53,754 bases of DNA from Ophiocordyceps camponoti-saundersi (nom. inval.). Taxonomy: Eukaryota; Ascomycota; Sordariomycetes; Hypocreales; Ophiocordycipitaceae. The translations under genes were made by a program, and so were the position numbers. The notes below the pieces were generated by a model. It made no database searches and was not told where the DNA came from. It saw nothing but the letters and a program-made list of their open reading frames with translations. Numbering within the stretch: position 1 is the stretch's first letter; each line of letters begins with the position of its first letter. The stretch covers positions 1-53,754 of the forward strand of contig PDHQ01000240.1 in the NCBI GenBank assembly GCA_003339415.1, written 5' to 3'. Below, piece by piece: positions 36,693 through 52,606 of this stretch.

Positions 36693-37030
36693 TTATTAGA
36701 ATATATATTAGTAGCTAGAATAGCTTCTAAAACTATTATATATAAAAAGGGGGGAAAAACTAAGCAGGGCTTAGGGGAAAACCCCTTACTTATAAGGTAG
36801 AAGCTTAATAAGGCAGAGTTAAAGTAGGAAAAAGCGCTACTATAAGCCTTACTTAAGCTTATAAAGCTATAGTAAAATAATAAACTAAGGTAAGGCTTAG
36901 GGGTATACCTTATAAGTATAAGTAAGTTATATAAAAGTATATACTAAAGTTAGCTAAAGGGCTATAAATTAGTAAGCGAGTAAGGTAATATATACCTTAT
37001 TAGTATTACTAAGGTATAAATAAATAAAAG
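36693..37030 (-). mobile_element. Candidate 3' end of a minus-strand LINE (LINE-5)
   Basis: Starts where the Gyp-B match ends. 36749-36785 reads GGGGGGAAAAAC...GGGGAAAACCCC, the reverse complement of the motif found near the 3' ends of the other LINEs, and a TTATTA-like tail precedes it. The rest does not match LINE-1, LINE-2, LINE-3 or LINE-6, so it would be another family. No closing target duplication was found inside the window. The right limit given is only a guess. Confidence 0.4.
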
Positions 37031-40515
<3,485 letters not shown>

Positions 40516-40520
40516 TTATA

Positions 40521-41205
40521 TATAAGTGCTTATAATAATTTTTATTCTTTATAATAAATAATAAAGGTATAAATAACTAATATAAAAATATAATAACTAC
40601 TTTATAATATAATATAGAAAATCTAGTATTTTATTATATTTATTATATAAATAAATAACTAAGGTTATTATTTTATACCTTAAAAGCACTAGTATAATAT
40701 ATTATTACCTTCGTATATAAGGCTCCGGCCCTCTAAGGCTAAGAATAATATAGACTATTAAGACCTTATACGGATCTATTACGGTCGGCGTTAGTCGGCG
40801 TTTCTAGACTTTACGGAAATAGGTAATACGGAAAGCCGAATATTAAACTAACTATAATACTTTCCGGACTTCCGAAAACACTCCTAAATACGTTATCTTC
40901 TAGTATATAGAATAACCCTCTCCTTAACCGGAAAAGTTACTACGTTTATAAGAAATTAAGTATTTAGAGAAGAGGTTTTTCTTACTACTTAGTAAATAGT
41001 AATTTAATTACTTACTCTTTTCCCTACTTTCTAAATAATTTTATTATTAACCTATTATTATAAAATTATTACTATTCTAATCTAATTTAAACGCGCTTCT
41101 ATATCTAATAATTCTATTATTTAAATCTCTATTACTAGATAATTAAGTATCTTCCTAATTTTAAACTAATTGAAAATACTATCCGACTTCTATTTAGCAC
41201 TTATA
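40521..41205 (+). repeat. Copia 5' LTR
   Basis: 685 bp. Contains a CpG-rich block around 40720-40815 (GGCTCCGGCCCTCTAAGG, TTACGGTCGGCGTTAGTCGG) that is well conserved in the 3' LTR and may hold the promoter. The primer-binding site after 41205 could not be assigned to a tRNA because RIP has changed it. Confidence 0.93.
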
Positions 41206-41236
41206 TAATAGTAATTCCTCTTACTTTAAAAAGGCT

Positions 41237-44200
41237 ATAAAAAATCTAGAAAAAATAATAAAAATACCTACGGATAGATAAGCTATACTTTAGCTAAGAA
41301 ATATATCTTCTAAGGTTCGGTATAATTTTTCGAAGCTTTAAGGCTCGAAGAATTATCCTACGTAAGCTTTACGTATAGAAAATACCCTTATTCGCGAGAA
41401 ACTTTAACTTACTATATAGTAAGAAAGTAATATTAAAACTAAAAACGCCTTAGCCCTTATAAGGCTATTTATCGATAACGGTCCCTTAACGTAAATAAAA
41501 TATATTAAAGATATTAAAATTACCTAAGATAGGTTAAAAAACCTTTATAATCCCTCTTCCTTTACGTTAAATTTCCTTCTTATAGGGGATTTATTTAATA
41601 CGTATTATATAGAAAGTAATATAGAAGTTTATCTTAATAAGATAAAATTAAGCTACGAAGAGCTTCTTTTTAAGGATATCGAGATACCTAAAATCGTTAT
41701 AATAAGCTTAACGCTTATAAGCTTACGAAATAAATATAAAAGCTTTATAATAAATATTATATAAGCTTTACGAAATAACGAAAAAGTATATACCCTCGAG
41801 ACCCTCTTCTCTTCCCTTATAAACGAAGAGAAAAAAAATATTTCTTTAGCTTCTACTATTTCTAAAAAGGTTTTATATACCTCTTATAAAGGTAAGAAGC
41901 CTTATAAGTAAAAGAAAGAAATTATTTTTTACCCGAATTATAAAAATAAAGGGTATAAAGTAGATTTATACTAATATTTATACCCTTATAAAGTACCTAA
42001 TTAGTAAGAATAAAAGGATACCTTTTCGGAAAAGAAGAGAAAAATATAGTAAATAAAGGCTTTATTAAAAGCCCGGAAAGAGAGGAAAATAAAGGAAAAA
42101 ATTATAGCTATTATAAATTCCCCTATTAGTCCTATTCTAAAGAAAATAAAAAATCCTTATTATAAACCGGCTCGAAAAATAACTAAGAGAATAGTCCTTC
42201 TTACGAAAAACGATCGAATAACTAAATTAAATTTAAACGAAGAAGAGATCGAAGAAGAAGAAGAAGTTAAAGAAGAATAAAGGGAATAATCTAATTCTAA
42301 CAAAGAAATTAAATTTATCGATATCCCTATATAGGTAAATAATACCTTTCTTCCTTTTATTAATAATATAACTAATAATAATACTATAAGATTTATAGAT
42401 TTAAATATTAATAGTAATAGATTACGAAAGATATAAAATTCTATTTTTTCTACCTCTAATACCTATAGTAATAATAAAAATATAATATATTTCCTTTACG
42501 ATATAGGTATAATAAAATATATAATATTTAATAAAGAATTATTAATTAACTATAAGCCTATTAGTATAAAGGTATAATAGGGAAAAGCAAATACTATAAT
42601 AGTAAAGGGAGCTAGAGACGTTATTTTCTAGTTTAAAAATAATAAATAGTATTATAAATTAAGTAACGTATTTTATATACTTAAATTAGGTATTAATATA
42701 TTATTATAATCTTACTTTCATAAAATAAGTGCTTTAATTTATATAGAAATAGTATAATTATTTATAAATAATAAAGAGATAGCTAAAGGCTATAGATTTA
42801 ATAATTTTTATTATTTACCTTACTTAATTACTAAGTATAAGCATAATAAGCTTAAAAGGAATATAAATAATAAAGAATATATACTAAATACTAGTAAAGA
42901 AATAGATTTATTTCTATAGTATAAAAGACTAGGGCATATTAATTATAAAATCTTAATTAGATTCTTAAAAAGCAAAGATAATATTATTAAATTTAATTAT
43001 AATAGTATTAAATAAGTAAAATAATATAAAGAGTATATATAAGCTAAATTAACTAATAAAATTAATAAGAAAGCTTCTACTATATAGTATATATACTTAG
43101 AAAAAATAAGTATAGATATCTAGGGTCCTATTAAAATTCCTACTTATAATAAATATACGTATTTTATTATATTTTTAGACTCTTATACTAGATTCTTAGA
43201 TATAGCACTTATAAAAATAAAAGATAGTGCTTTATAAGAATTTATTAATTATAAAATAAGGGTTAAAAATAATAATAATAATATTAAAATAAAGCAAGTC
43301 TTTATAGATAACGCTAAGGAATTTATATATAATATAAAGGACTATTATATAAAATAAGGTATTATTTTTAATACTAGCCCGCCTAATACTAAGGAGCCTA
43401 ACGGTAAAATAGAAAGAATAAATAGAACACTACTAGATAAAGTACGTGTTATTTTATATATAGCTAACCTGCCCTATTATCTATAGGGGGAAGCTATTAT
43501 TACTACTACTTATTTATATAATAGGTCTCTATATAGTAAATTAAGCTATAAGACTCCCTACGAATTAAAAAATAATACTACTTTATCTATCGAAGAATTA
43601 GATAAGATTAAAATATTCGGTAGTATTATTTACTATAAAAATAAGAATCCTAGTACTAAATTAGACCCTCGGGCTAATAAAGGAATTATTATAAGCTACT
43701 TAGATAACGCTTATAAGATCTAGGACTTTAATAAAAGAACTATAATTATATTACGAGATATAGTTATTTTAGAAAATAACTTTATATAAAGGGATAATAA
43801 TAATAATAATAAAGAAAAAGAAAATAATATATAGCTAGATTTTAATACTATTCCTTCTATAACTCGATCCCTTATAGCGGAAAAAGAGAAGGAAATAGCA
43901 GAATTAGCTAATAAACAACTACTATAAGAATATAATAGTAGTAAAAATAATAAAATAAAGGATCTACCTTCTATAGAAGTAAAAATACCTAAAAAGCCTA
44001 TAGAAGAATTAAAAGACTACGAATCTTACCCTAAAATAAATAATATTTTAAAAGAAAAGAATATTATAGCTATTTTATATACGCTAGAAAATCCAGATCC
44101 TATAAAGCTTAAAATAACTAAATAGGCTTTAAATAGTAATAATAAATTAGATTAGAAAAAAGCTATATAATTTAAAATAGATAAATTAATTAAATAAGAA

Positions 44201-45727
44201 ACTTAGGAAATTAAAATAATACCTAAGGATAGAAATCTTTTAGGGGGCTATTAGGTTTATAGGCTTAAAAAGGATAATAATAATAATATAACTAAATATA
44301 AAGCCCGCTTTATAGTATAAGGCTTTAATTAGGTATACGGCTTAGATTACTTAGAAACGTTTTCTATTACTACCTAACCTGAAAGTATAAGGTTATTATT
44401 ATTAATAGCTTTATAAAATAATTTAATAGTAAAGTAATACGATATAAAGAATGCCTTTATTCACGCTAAAATAAATACTAAAATCTATATAAAATTACCT
44501 ACTAAATTCGAGGAATTTATAATAAAGGATTATTATAATAAAAATAATATAAAGCTTCCTTCGAATTATAAAGACCTAATTAAAACTAATAACTTAGTTT
44601 TAAAATTAAGAAAAGCGTTATATAGCTTAAAATAAAGTCCTAAACTATAGTATAATTATTTAGCTACTACGCTAAAGAAATAGGGATTTTATCCTCTTTT
44701 ATTAGATAAAGGGGTATTTATAAATATAAAGCTAAAAATAGCCTTAGTAATATACGTCGATAATATATTAGTAGCCGCTAAGAATAATAATATTATAATA
44801 AATATATTATAAGAATTAAATAAAGACTTAAAAGTATAAGATTTAAGCTATCTATAAGACTTTTTAGGTATATATATTATTTTTAATAAGTAAAATAATA
44901 CGCTAAAAATAACCTAAGAAAAATATACTAGAAATAAGCTTAAAGAATTAAATAAAGAATATATAGGCTTCTTAGATATACTTTCGAAGCTTAGAAATAA
45001 ATTAAAGAAAGCTATTATATAGCTTAATAAAGAAATAATATTATAATATTAGAAGGAAATAGGCTCTCTATTATATTTAGCCTTATAAATAAGACCTAAT
45101 ATATTATATTCTATTATATCTTATGCTAGATTTAGCGGTAAACCTAATATTATATATATAAATACTTTAAATACTATCTAGAAATATTTAAATAAATATC
45201 TAGATAAAGCTATTATATATAAAGGTAATATACCTTATAATAGCTATTATATTAAAGGTTTTTTAGATACTAGCTAGGCCTCTAATTAAATAGAAAGAAA
45301 AAGTATTTTAGGTTATTATTTCTTTATATATAATAATATTATAAGCTAGTCCTATGCTAAATAAAAAGCGATAGCACTTAGCAGCTACGAGGCTAAGTTT
45401 ATAAGTTTAAGGGAGGCTAATAAAGAAGCCTTATACCTTAATAGGCTATTTTTATTAATAAATAATAGCTTAAATATTAAAATACCTGCTATAATACCTT
45501 ATTTATTAATAGATAATATTATAGCTTTAAGGCTAGCAGAAAATCCTAAATTTTATAAAAGGTTAAAATATATCGACTTAACTTATTTCTATTTAAGATA
45601 AAACTTAAAAAATAAGCTTATAAATATTTATTATACTAAAAGTAAGAATAATATAGCAGATATCTTTACTAAAAAATTAGATAGCACTACCTTCCACGGT
45701 TTTGCTAATCTATTATCTTTAAAATAA
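41237..45727 (+). pseudogene. Copia gag-pol, one continuous frame with RIP stops
   Basis: Single frame (codon starts congruent to 41930, 42491, 43115 and 44753). Gag zinc knuckle: Y..YKNKGYKVDLY at about 41930-41970, from C-x2-C-x4-H-x4-C with Cys and His turned to Tyr. Protease: YDIGI at 42497-42511, from (Y)DTGA. Integrase: RLGHINYKIL near 42935; DI*GPIKIP at 43115 (from D.WGP); FLDSYTRF near 43165; FIDNAKEF near 43300; NGKIERINRT near 43400. Reverse transcriptase: GF.QVYGLDYLETFS near 44325; YDIKNAFIHA near 44440; YVDNILVAAK at 44753, from YVDDILVAAK. RNase H follows (ALSSYEAKFISL near 45370). The start codon is lost, so the start is uncertain. The last codons run FHGFANLLSLK and the frame ends at 45727. 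Confidence 0.93.
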
Positions 45728-45940
45728 GCTTATTTTAATAAAGAGGTTTTTTATCTTATTTAAGCTTTTCTTAGATTTTCCTCTTATAATTTTTTTTTAA
45801 TAAAACTATTACTTTTATTATTTTCCTTTTTATAAAAGGTTTTTAAATTTTATTAATAAAATAAATAATATTATATTATAAGTTTTATAATTTTTATCCT
45901 ATTTATAATAAATAATAAATAAATAACTAAATATATTTAT

Positions 45941-45951
45941 TTAAGGGAGGC
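45941..45951 (+). other. Copia polypurine tract
   Basis: TTAAGGGAGGC directly before the 3' LTR, the expected primer for plus-strand DNA synthesis. It confirms plus orientation. Confidence 0.75.
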
Positions 45952-46319
45952 TATAAGTACTTATAATAATTTTTATTCTTTATAATAAATAATAAAAGTA
46001 TAAATAACTAATATAAAAATATAATAACTACTCTATAATATAATATAGAAAATCTAGTATTTTATTATATTTATTTTATAAAAAAATAACTAAGGTTATT
46101 ATTTTATACCTTAAAAGCATTAGTATAATATATTATTACCTTCGTATATAAGGCTCCGGCCCTCTAAGGCTAAGAATAATATAGACTATTAAAACCTTAT
46201 ACGGATCCGTTACGGTCGGCGTTAGTCGGCGTTTCTAGACTTTACGGAAATAGGTAATACGGAAAGCCGAATATTAAACTAATTATAATACTTTCCGGAC
46301 TTCTAAAAATACTCCTAAA
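45952..46319 (+). repeat. Copia 3' LTR, first part
   Basis: Matches 40521-40892 of the 5' LTR. Interrupted by Gyp-D after ctaaa (46315-46319), the first copy of the Gyp-D target duplication. Confidence 0.93.
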
Positions 46320-46656
46320 TATTACGGCCGTGAAATGCGTTAACTAAATAATAGTATTAGCACTATAAATAAAGATTCTAAGCTAAGGAGAAGGGAAAGA
46401 AAAGAGGAAAACTCCCGTAAGCGAAATCTTAGTAAAGTATATAAAGGTATATACTAGTAAAGATAAGAGGGGGTAAGGGGAAATCTTAGTAGGAAATCCT
46501 AGTAAAAGGTCGACTCTATTTCTAGGTAATTTCCTACTAAGGTTTTCCTAAGGATTTTATAATAAAGTTTCTAAAATTATATAATTATAGTCGGAAATCC
46601 TTAAAAATTACCGTAAAATATTTAGAGGAAATCCTTATAATTACTAGTATATAATA
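46320..46656 (-). repeat. Gyp-D left LTR (3' LTR)
   Basis: 337 bp, TATTACGG...ATAATA. Differences from the right LTR are almost all C/T or G/A (for example TTACGGCCGTGAAATGCG against TTACGGCTATAAAATACG), so they record RIP and not age. Confidence 0.93.
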
Positions 46657-46666
46657 CTACCCCCTA
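46657..46666 (-). other. Gyp-D polypurine tract
   Basis: Minus strand reads tagggggtag up to the 3' LTR. In Gyp-A the same place (670-690) has lost its C run to T. Confidence 0.65.
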
Positions 46667-47039
46667 ATAAAGGTCTTAATATACTTATTAAGACTAATAA
46701 TAGCGACTACGTAGCTAAGTACTTAGGGAAATAGCCGTATTATCTTAGTTATTATCTTAATACTTACGATCCGCGGTAGCGGCTTTAACCTAATACTAAA
46801 GATTAATAGGCGGACTAGCGGTATCTAGGAAATAGTTATAGAATTCCTTAAGGGCTATAAGCGTATAATAAAAATTCCTAGCTAGGTACTATATCTTATC
46901 TAAATCGTAATTATATTAGTAGACTTAATATTCTAACTAATAATACTATCTAATAACCTAAGACTAAAGGATTTACTTAACTTTTTATTTTAATATATTA
47001 TTAATATTTTCTAGCTTAGCGAGAGATATCTCTTACCTT

Positions 47040-50000
47040 AATAGCAGATTTATAATAGCTTTCCGAAAGCGGTTAGTATAGAATAAGTTTATTATCTAAT
47101 AGCTATTTAATAAGTCGAGGATATAGCTATAGCCTTATTCCTCGATAACCGTAAAAGGTTTTAACTATTATATATCTAAGTATATTATAAATATAGTTAT
47201 AGAGAAGCTTTTACGGCTAAGGAATATCTTATCGCTAACTATAAAGTCTACTAGGTAACGCTTCCTATTTGCTTATATTTCCTACTTATAGCGAGCTTTC
47301 TCGGCCGTAGCTTAAGCTTACTATTATATTTCTTACGCGCGGGCGATAAGTTTATAAGCTATAATAATTAGGCTTAAGGTAATTAAGGGATCTAGGGGAC
47401 TAGTTACTAAGAGGGGGTTCCGTATATCCTTACTAAGGGCGATTATAAGCGGTGCTATACTAATCGAAGTATACTATAAGGAGTTATACGCGAAGTTTAG
47501 CGCGGGAAAGAAGGTACTTTAATTATTTTAATATTTATTCGTATAGAACTATAGCTTTTAGTTTAGGTATTAGTTAGTTACCTCTACGCTTCCTTATATT
47601 TATAAGTATAAGGTATTATTATAGCGATACTTAATATTAATTAAGTAATTAATTTTACTAAGAAATCCTAAAATAAATAAGCTAGCGTTATCGGTAATCT
47701 ATATATCTAATATACCGAAGAGATAATAGAGGTATCGAAAATAGCGTCTAGCGAGTATTTTTACTATATCGGTCTTTTTACTTAGTAATATAGCGATAAT
47801 CTAGCTTAGTTTATAGATAAAAGTTTAAATATAGTTATACTTAAAGCGGTCTTTTAGTATAGCTTTTTTATTATAAGCTATATACTCTTATACGGAAGTT
47901 AAAATAAGTAAAGGGTATAGTAAGCTTAAGGTCTTATCCCGCGGAGTCTTATTCCTCTAATACTTATAATAATTATAGATATATTAATAGATATTTTACT
48001 TTATTTTAAGCTAATAGTAATCTCGTTAAAATATCTAAATAATCTTATTTTAGCTACTATAAGCGAAAATAGCCGGCTTATATATATTCCGAATTAGGGT
48101 AATATAAAGGAAAAGCCTCTTCTAACTATCTTATTTAGGAATAACTAGGAGGTTACTATAAAATCTAAGATCTTAGCTTATATTCTCCTCTTAGATTAAT
48201 TATACTAATTCTGCTTTTAATAGGGTAGAGTTTTCTCTAAAGCGGACTAAAGTAATTATAAAAGTTAAGGTTAGGATTTCGAATTTAAGGCTTTTTAGAG
48301 GAATTATTATAAGCGTTTTTTCCTCTTTCTTATAAGCTTTTATAATTAGAAGCTTAGCTATCTTACGCGAAAAGGTATCGGTAGCTATATTTAACTAGCT
48401 AAGTTAATATAAGAAATAAATATTAAACTAAGCTAGGAAATTAGATTATTAAACTTAGTAAATAAAAAATAGTTTTTTTATCGTAAAGTAAACTAAGGCT
48501 TTATAATCTATAATTATATTAAACTTTTAACTAAGTAATTTTAGGTAAAAATACTTAAGGCTTTATATAATAGCGAGAAATTCGCGGTCTTAAATTAGGT
48601 ATATATATTTAGCTAAGTTTATCGTTTTTAAGAAGAAATTTATTAGCTTTTACGCTTAGTTATCTTATTATTATTAAAGTATATTAGTAATAATATTTTA
48701 AGAAGCGTTAGTCTTAAGCTAAGTTAGGAGTTTAAGATAAAAGAAAGCGAGTACCGGGGCTTACGTAGCTAATTCCTTTATCTTATTAAAAGCCTCCTTT
48801 TATTCTAATCTAAGCTTAAAAATAATATCCTTTTTTAGAAAATAGTTAAGGGGTTCTACGGTAATACTAATATAATAATAGAAAATCCGGATAAAGTTAT
48901 ATAATCTTATAAATAAATAGATAGCTTTATAGTTTTAGAGATTTTTAAATTTCTAATCTTAGATCGCTTATATTTTATAAGGGTTTACGCTTATTTTTTA
49001 GCTTATATATAATATTATACTAAGGTAGTTAACTTTAATAATATTAAACTTTAATTTCTAAATATCCCCCTATAAGTTTATTTAGTATAAGCGCTAGATT
49101 ATTTCTTAGCACTCCTCCTAATATTCCTTTTCTTCGCTATTTAAGTAAATTAATACGTTATTAGCGTACGTACTTACGTAGTAGTTAAGGAGATCGTAAA
49201 GTTAAGCGTTAATAAAGTTTTAGAATTACGTAAATCTTACCTTAAGGCTAAATAGAAAAATAAGCTAACGGAATATACTAAACTTTATATAGAAAGCTAT
49301 AAGGTACTTAGAGTTAGAGTTAAGATAGAGATAGTAAAACGCTTAAATAATATCGATTTTTAAAAACTATTTTACTTTCTAATAGCTAAACGTAATACCT
49401 TTTAAGAAAGGAGCGGGTAAGATCTAACTTTTTAAATAGTTATTTATTTATCGGTAATTAATATAAAAGTATCAGGCTATTAAGTATAGCTTTAAGGCGA
49501 AGAGAATAAAGGCGGCGTAAGGGCTAATATTTAGCTTAATAAAACTAACCTTAAGTAAATAGTTAATAATCTCCTTTTCTAAAAGTAAGTATTTTACTAG
49601 TATTTTATAAAAAAGGGGTCTTACTAGGTTTAGGGGCTTTTTAAGTTCTAAGGTTATATTATAGCTAGGCTAGGGATAAGCTAAAATATAAGCTTCCTTT
49701 TTACTAAAGAATTTTTCGAAGTGCGTAAAAGCTAGAGAAATTATACTATATATATAAGTAATATATTTAGGTTTTTTACCTTAAGGGAATAGGATTTCCT
49801 ATCCTATATATATATAGCTAGCTAAGCTTAGCTTCGTAATTATAGTCGGGTTATTATTATTATCTTTTAATTTTATAAATATCTAAAATATTAATAAGGT
49901 TATTTTTTCCTATCGCGTATAGCGAGAGTCTTATTAAACTTAGTAGATAAGTTATTTTTTTAAAATATTTTTATTAGTATTATTAGTATCTTAGTTATTT

Positions 50001-50600
50001 TTAGTTAGGGTTTAAGCTAGCTTTTTTTCCTTCGTAAGCTATACGAAGTCCTTTTTCTTTTATAAGCGTTAGAGGATCCGATATTTACGCTTATCCTAAT
50101 AGAGAAGGCGGTTTTAGCGCTTAGTATCTACTTAAATAGCTAAGTTTAGATTTCTATTAAAAAAGGGCTTCTTAGGTAATAAGATTAAGGGCGAGTACTT
50201 AGCGAGGGCGGGTAAGTTATCTAGCTAAATTAATTTCTAAGCCGCGTAATCGAGTAATAACCTTTTCTCTACTATCTAGAATAGGCTAATAAAGAGATCC
50301 TAAGCGTAGTTAGTTACCTAGTAGATTTCCTACGGAAAATACTATCTATTAATTACTAAGGTAATAATTAGATACTTATAAACTAAGCTAGCCTAATAGC
50401 TTTAGAAATTAACGAGGGGGATAGGATAGATAGGGATAAGCTTAGCGCTTAAGCGCTTTATTACTTATTTTACGAAATAATAACTAATTAGGAGACGGGC
50501 GTCTACTTTAATATTATATAAAATAAAGGTATAAAAAGCTATACTATTAATTTAAACTTAATTATTAATAGTAAATAACTCTTTTATTTTTTATTTTACG
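47040..50600 (-). pseudogene. Gyp-D pol (protease, reverse transcriptase, RNase H, integrase), RIP-inactivated
   Basis: On the minus strand 49145-49168 reads YANNVLIY, from the Gypsy catalytic motif YADDVLIY with both Asp turned to Asn. The integrase C-terminal core is recognisable at about 47510-47610: a block SVEVTNQYLNQKL (counting RIP stops as Gln) corresponds to the G..E..N..L...LR segment around the third catalytic residue. RNase H should lie between, at about 48400-48950; I did not pin its residues. Left of integrase, a chromodomain could fit but was not shown. Many TAA/TAG codons and no surviving ATG at the expected starts make this a dead gene. Confidence 0.82.
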
Positions 50601-51650
50601 CGCGATATTTTTAAAACTATTAAGGAGCCTTATAATAGTTTTACTTTTTTCCTAAATTAGAATTATCTAACTAAATAAAGTTAGGTAAAAGCGTCTAAAT
50701 TTTATAAACTCTCCTTATCTTCTATCGGTTAGGGTAATTTTTAGCTATATAGCCCTTCTTTCTATAAATAAAATAAATACTATTTTCCTAATAAACTTTC
50801 TTCTTATTTTTACTAAAAGCTTAGCTTTTTTAGTAAAAAGTTATAATTATAATCGTAATCTTTTTTTACTTTTTCGAGGTAACCCTCTTATTTACTTAGC
50901 TTTTATAGGAAAACTTCTAATAAGTTAACTCCTTTTTCTAGTAAAATATAGCGTTTTTTATATACTCGCAGAATTCCTTATATATTATACGTAAATCTTT
51001 AGCCTTCGTAAGAAAGCTTAAGTTAAGATTAGTAAGTAGATAATTTTAAAATATATACTTAATCTAAGCTAAAAGAACTTAAGTTTTAGCCGTAAGGTAA
51101 TTAAATTTTATAAGGAACTTTTAAATTTCTTACTTACTTATTAATAAAAAGTTTAGTTTATAAAATTAGTCCGTAGCCTCGGCAAATTTATTAGGATTTC
51201 TATAAGTAAACTCTAAGTATTAGACTATTTTAGCTAATTTAGAAAAAGGGCGTTCCTCTAAATTATATTAAATTTCTAAAAATTTACGAGCTTTCCCTTT
51301 TAACGCGCGGAATAATATACTTATCTAGTTTTACTTATCTTAAAAAGTTATCTTATCGAACCTTATCTTATCTTTTAGGTTTATAAGAAAAGTACTAAAA
51401 TCCTCCTTTTTACCTAAAAACTTACTTACCTCCTTATAGCGAATTTTCGCAGAATTAAAATAAAAGGGGTTTAGCTATCTTACCGGGGCTACTAGTATAA
51501 AGGTATCCTAAGCGGCCTTTCTAATTAGGATAAATATCTTTTTATTTATACTAAATATAGTTAATATTTCTTAATAAGTTCTTTCTATATTTAAGTTTTA
51601 GTTTTTCTAAATTAACTAACCTTAAAGTTCTATAACTTATACTTATAATT
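50601..51650 (-). pseudogene. Gyp-D gag, RIP-inactivated
   Basis: The minus strand at about 50722-50775 reads YFIYRKKGYIAKNYPNRR, a CCHC zinc knuckle (C-x2-C-x4-H-x4-C) with every Cys and the His turned to Tyr by TG to TA and CA to TA changes. The basic tail NRR is intact. It lies between the leader and pol, as gag should. Homologous segments are seen in Gyp-A (about 22095-22145), and the 5' part in Gyp-B. Confidence 0.8.
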
Positions 51651-51935
51651 ACGCTATTTTTATACGCTATTTTTACGGTATAATTATATTAGTAATATTT
51701 TAAGAAAAGGTAGCTATTATTATAGTTTAGTTTTCGCTAATATCTTATTTTATTATAAAATTAAGCGTCTCCGAGGCGAGTCTCCTTAATCGCCTAAAAG
51801 TTTAATTAGGGGCTCCGGATATATATCTCGAAGTTAGTTATAATCTAGGTCTTAGTTATATATAAGTTCTTTTCTATCTTATATAGGGATATAAAAGTAA
51901 AGTATAGGTTTCTTAATCGCTTATTAGCGAATTTA

Positions 51936-51945
51936 AGCTTAGAAT
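51936..51945 (-). other. Gyp-D candidate self-priming primer-binding site
   Basis: On the minus strand the bases two positions after the 5' LTR are ATTCTAAGCT. The left LTR contains attctaagct on the plus strand (46375-46384), so an mRNA starting in that LTR region would carry AGCTTAGAAT and could anneal to this site. The right LTR has the same ten bases with one C to T change (52003-52012). The layout matches the Tf1/sushi self-priming mode. Confidence 0.55.
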
Positions 51946-51947
51946 AA

Positions 51948-52284
51948 TATTACGGCTATAAAATACGTTAACTAAATAATAATATTAGCACTATAAATAA
52001 AGATTTTAAGCTAAGGAGAAGGGAAAGAAAAGAGGAAAACTCCCGTAAGCAAAATTCTAATAAAGTATATAAAAGTATATATTAGTAAAGATAGGAGGGG
52101 GTAAGGGGAAATCTTAGTAGGAAATCCTAATAAAAGGTTAACTTTATTTCTAGGTAATTTCCTACTAAGGTCTTCCTAAGGATTTTACGATAAGGTTTCT
52201 AAGGTTACGTAATTATAGTTAGAAATCCTCGGAAATTACCGTAAAATGTTTAGAGGAAATCCCTATAATTACTAGCACGTGATA
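51948..52284 (-). repeat. Gyp-D right LTR (5' LTR)
   Basis: 337 bp, ending CACGTGATA, where RIP changed CA to TA. Followed by the target duplication ctaaa at 52285-52289. Confidence 0.93.
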
Positions 52285-52289
52285 CTAAA

Positions 52290-52606
52290 TATATTATTTT
52301 CTAGTATATAGAATAACCCTCTCCTTAACCGGAAAGGTTACTGCGTTTATAAGAAATTAAGTATTTAGAGAAGAGGTTTTTCCTGCTACTTAGTAGATAG
52401 TAATTTAATTACTTACTCTCTTCCCTACCTTCTAAATAATTCTATTATTAACTGATTATTATAAAACCACTACTATTCTAATCTAATTTAAACGCGCTTC
52501 TATATCTAATAATCCTATTATTTAAATCTCTATTACTAGATAATTAATTATCTTCCCGACCTTAAACTAATCGAAAGTGCTGTCTAACTTCTATCTAGCA
52601 CTTATA
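52290..52606 (+). repeat. Copia 3' LTR, second part
   Basis: Resumes the Copia LTR (compare 40893-41205) and ends GCACTTATA at 52606, followed by ttata. Confidence 0.93.

Larger units (their letters stand above)
46320..52284 (-). mobile_element. Gyp-D, complete Ty3/Gypsy element in the Copia 3' LTR
   Basis: 5965 bp with two 337-bp LTRs (46320-46656, 51948-52284) and a perfect 5-bp duplication, ctaaa (46315-46319, 52285-52289). The uninterrupted target can be read in the Copia 5' LTR near 40890. Orientation is minus: a polypurine tract lies inside the left LTR and a reverse transcriptase motif reads leftward at 49145-49168. It is the youngest of the A/B/D family here, since it sits in Copia and retains the most C and G. 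It serves as the reference copy for Gyp-A and Gyp-B. Confidence 0.95.
40521..52606 (+). mobile_element. Ty1/Copia element, 3' LTR split by Gyp-D
   Basis: LTRs at 40521-41205 and 45952-52606; the latter is interrupted by Gyp-D. The 5-bp target duplication ttata is perfect (40516-40520, 52607-52611). LTR ends are TATAAGTGC...GCACTTATA, an inverted pair with TG/CA turned to TA. Removing Gyp-D and its duplication makes the 3' LTR exactly 685 bp, equal to the 5' LTR, and gives a net element of about 6.1 kb. Domain order is gag, protease, integrase, reverse transcriptase, RNase H, which defines Copia. All major domains lie in one frame. Confidence 0.95.
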
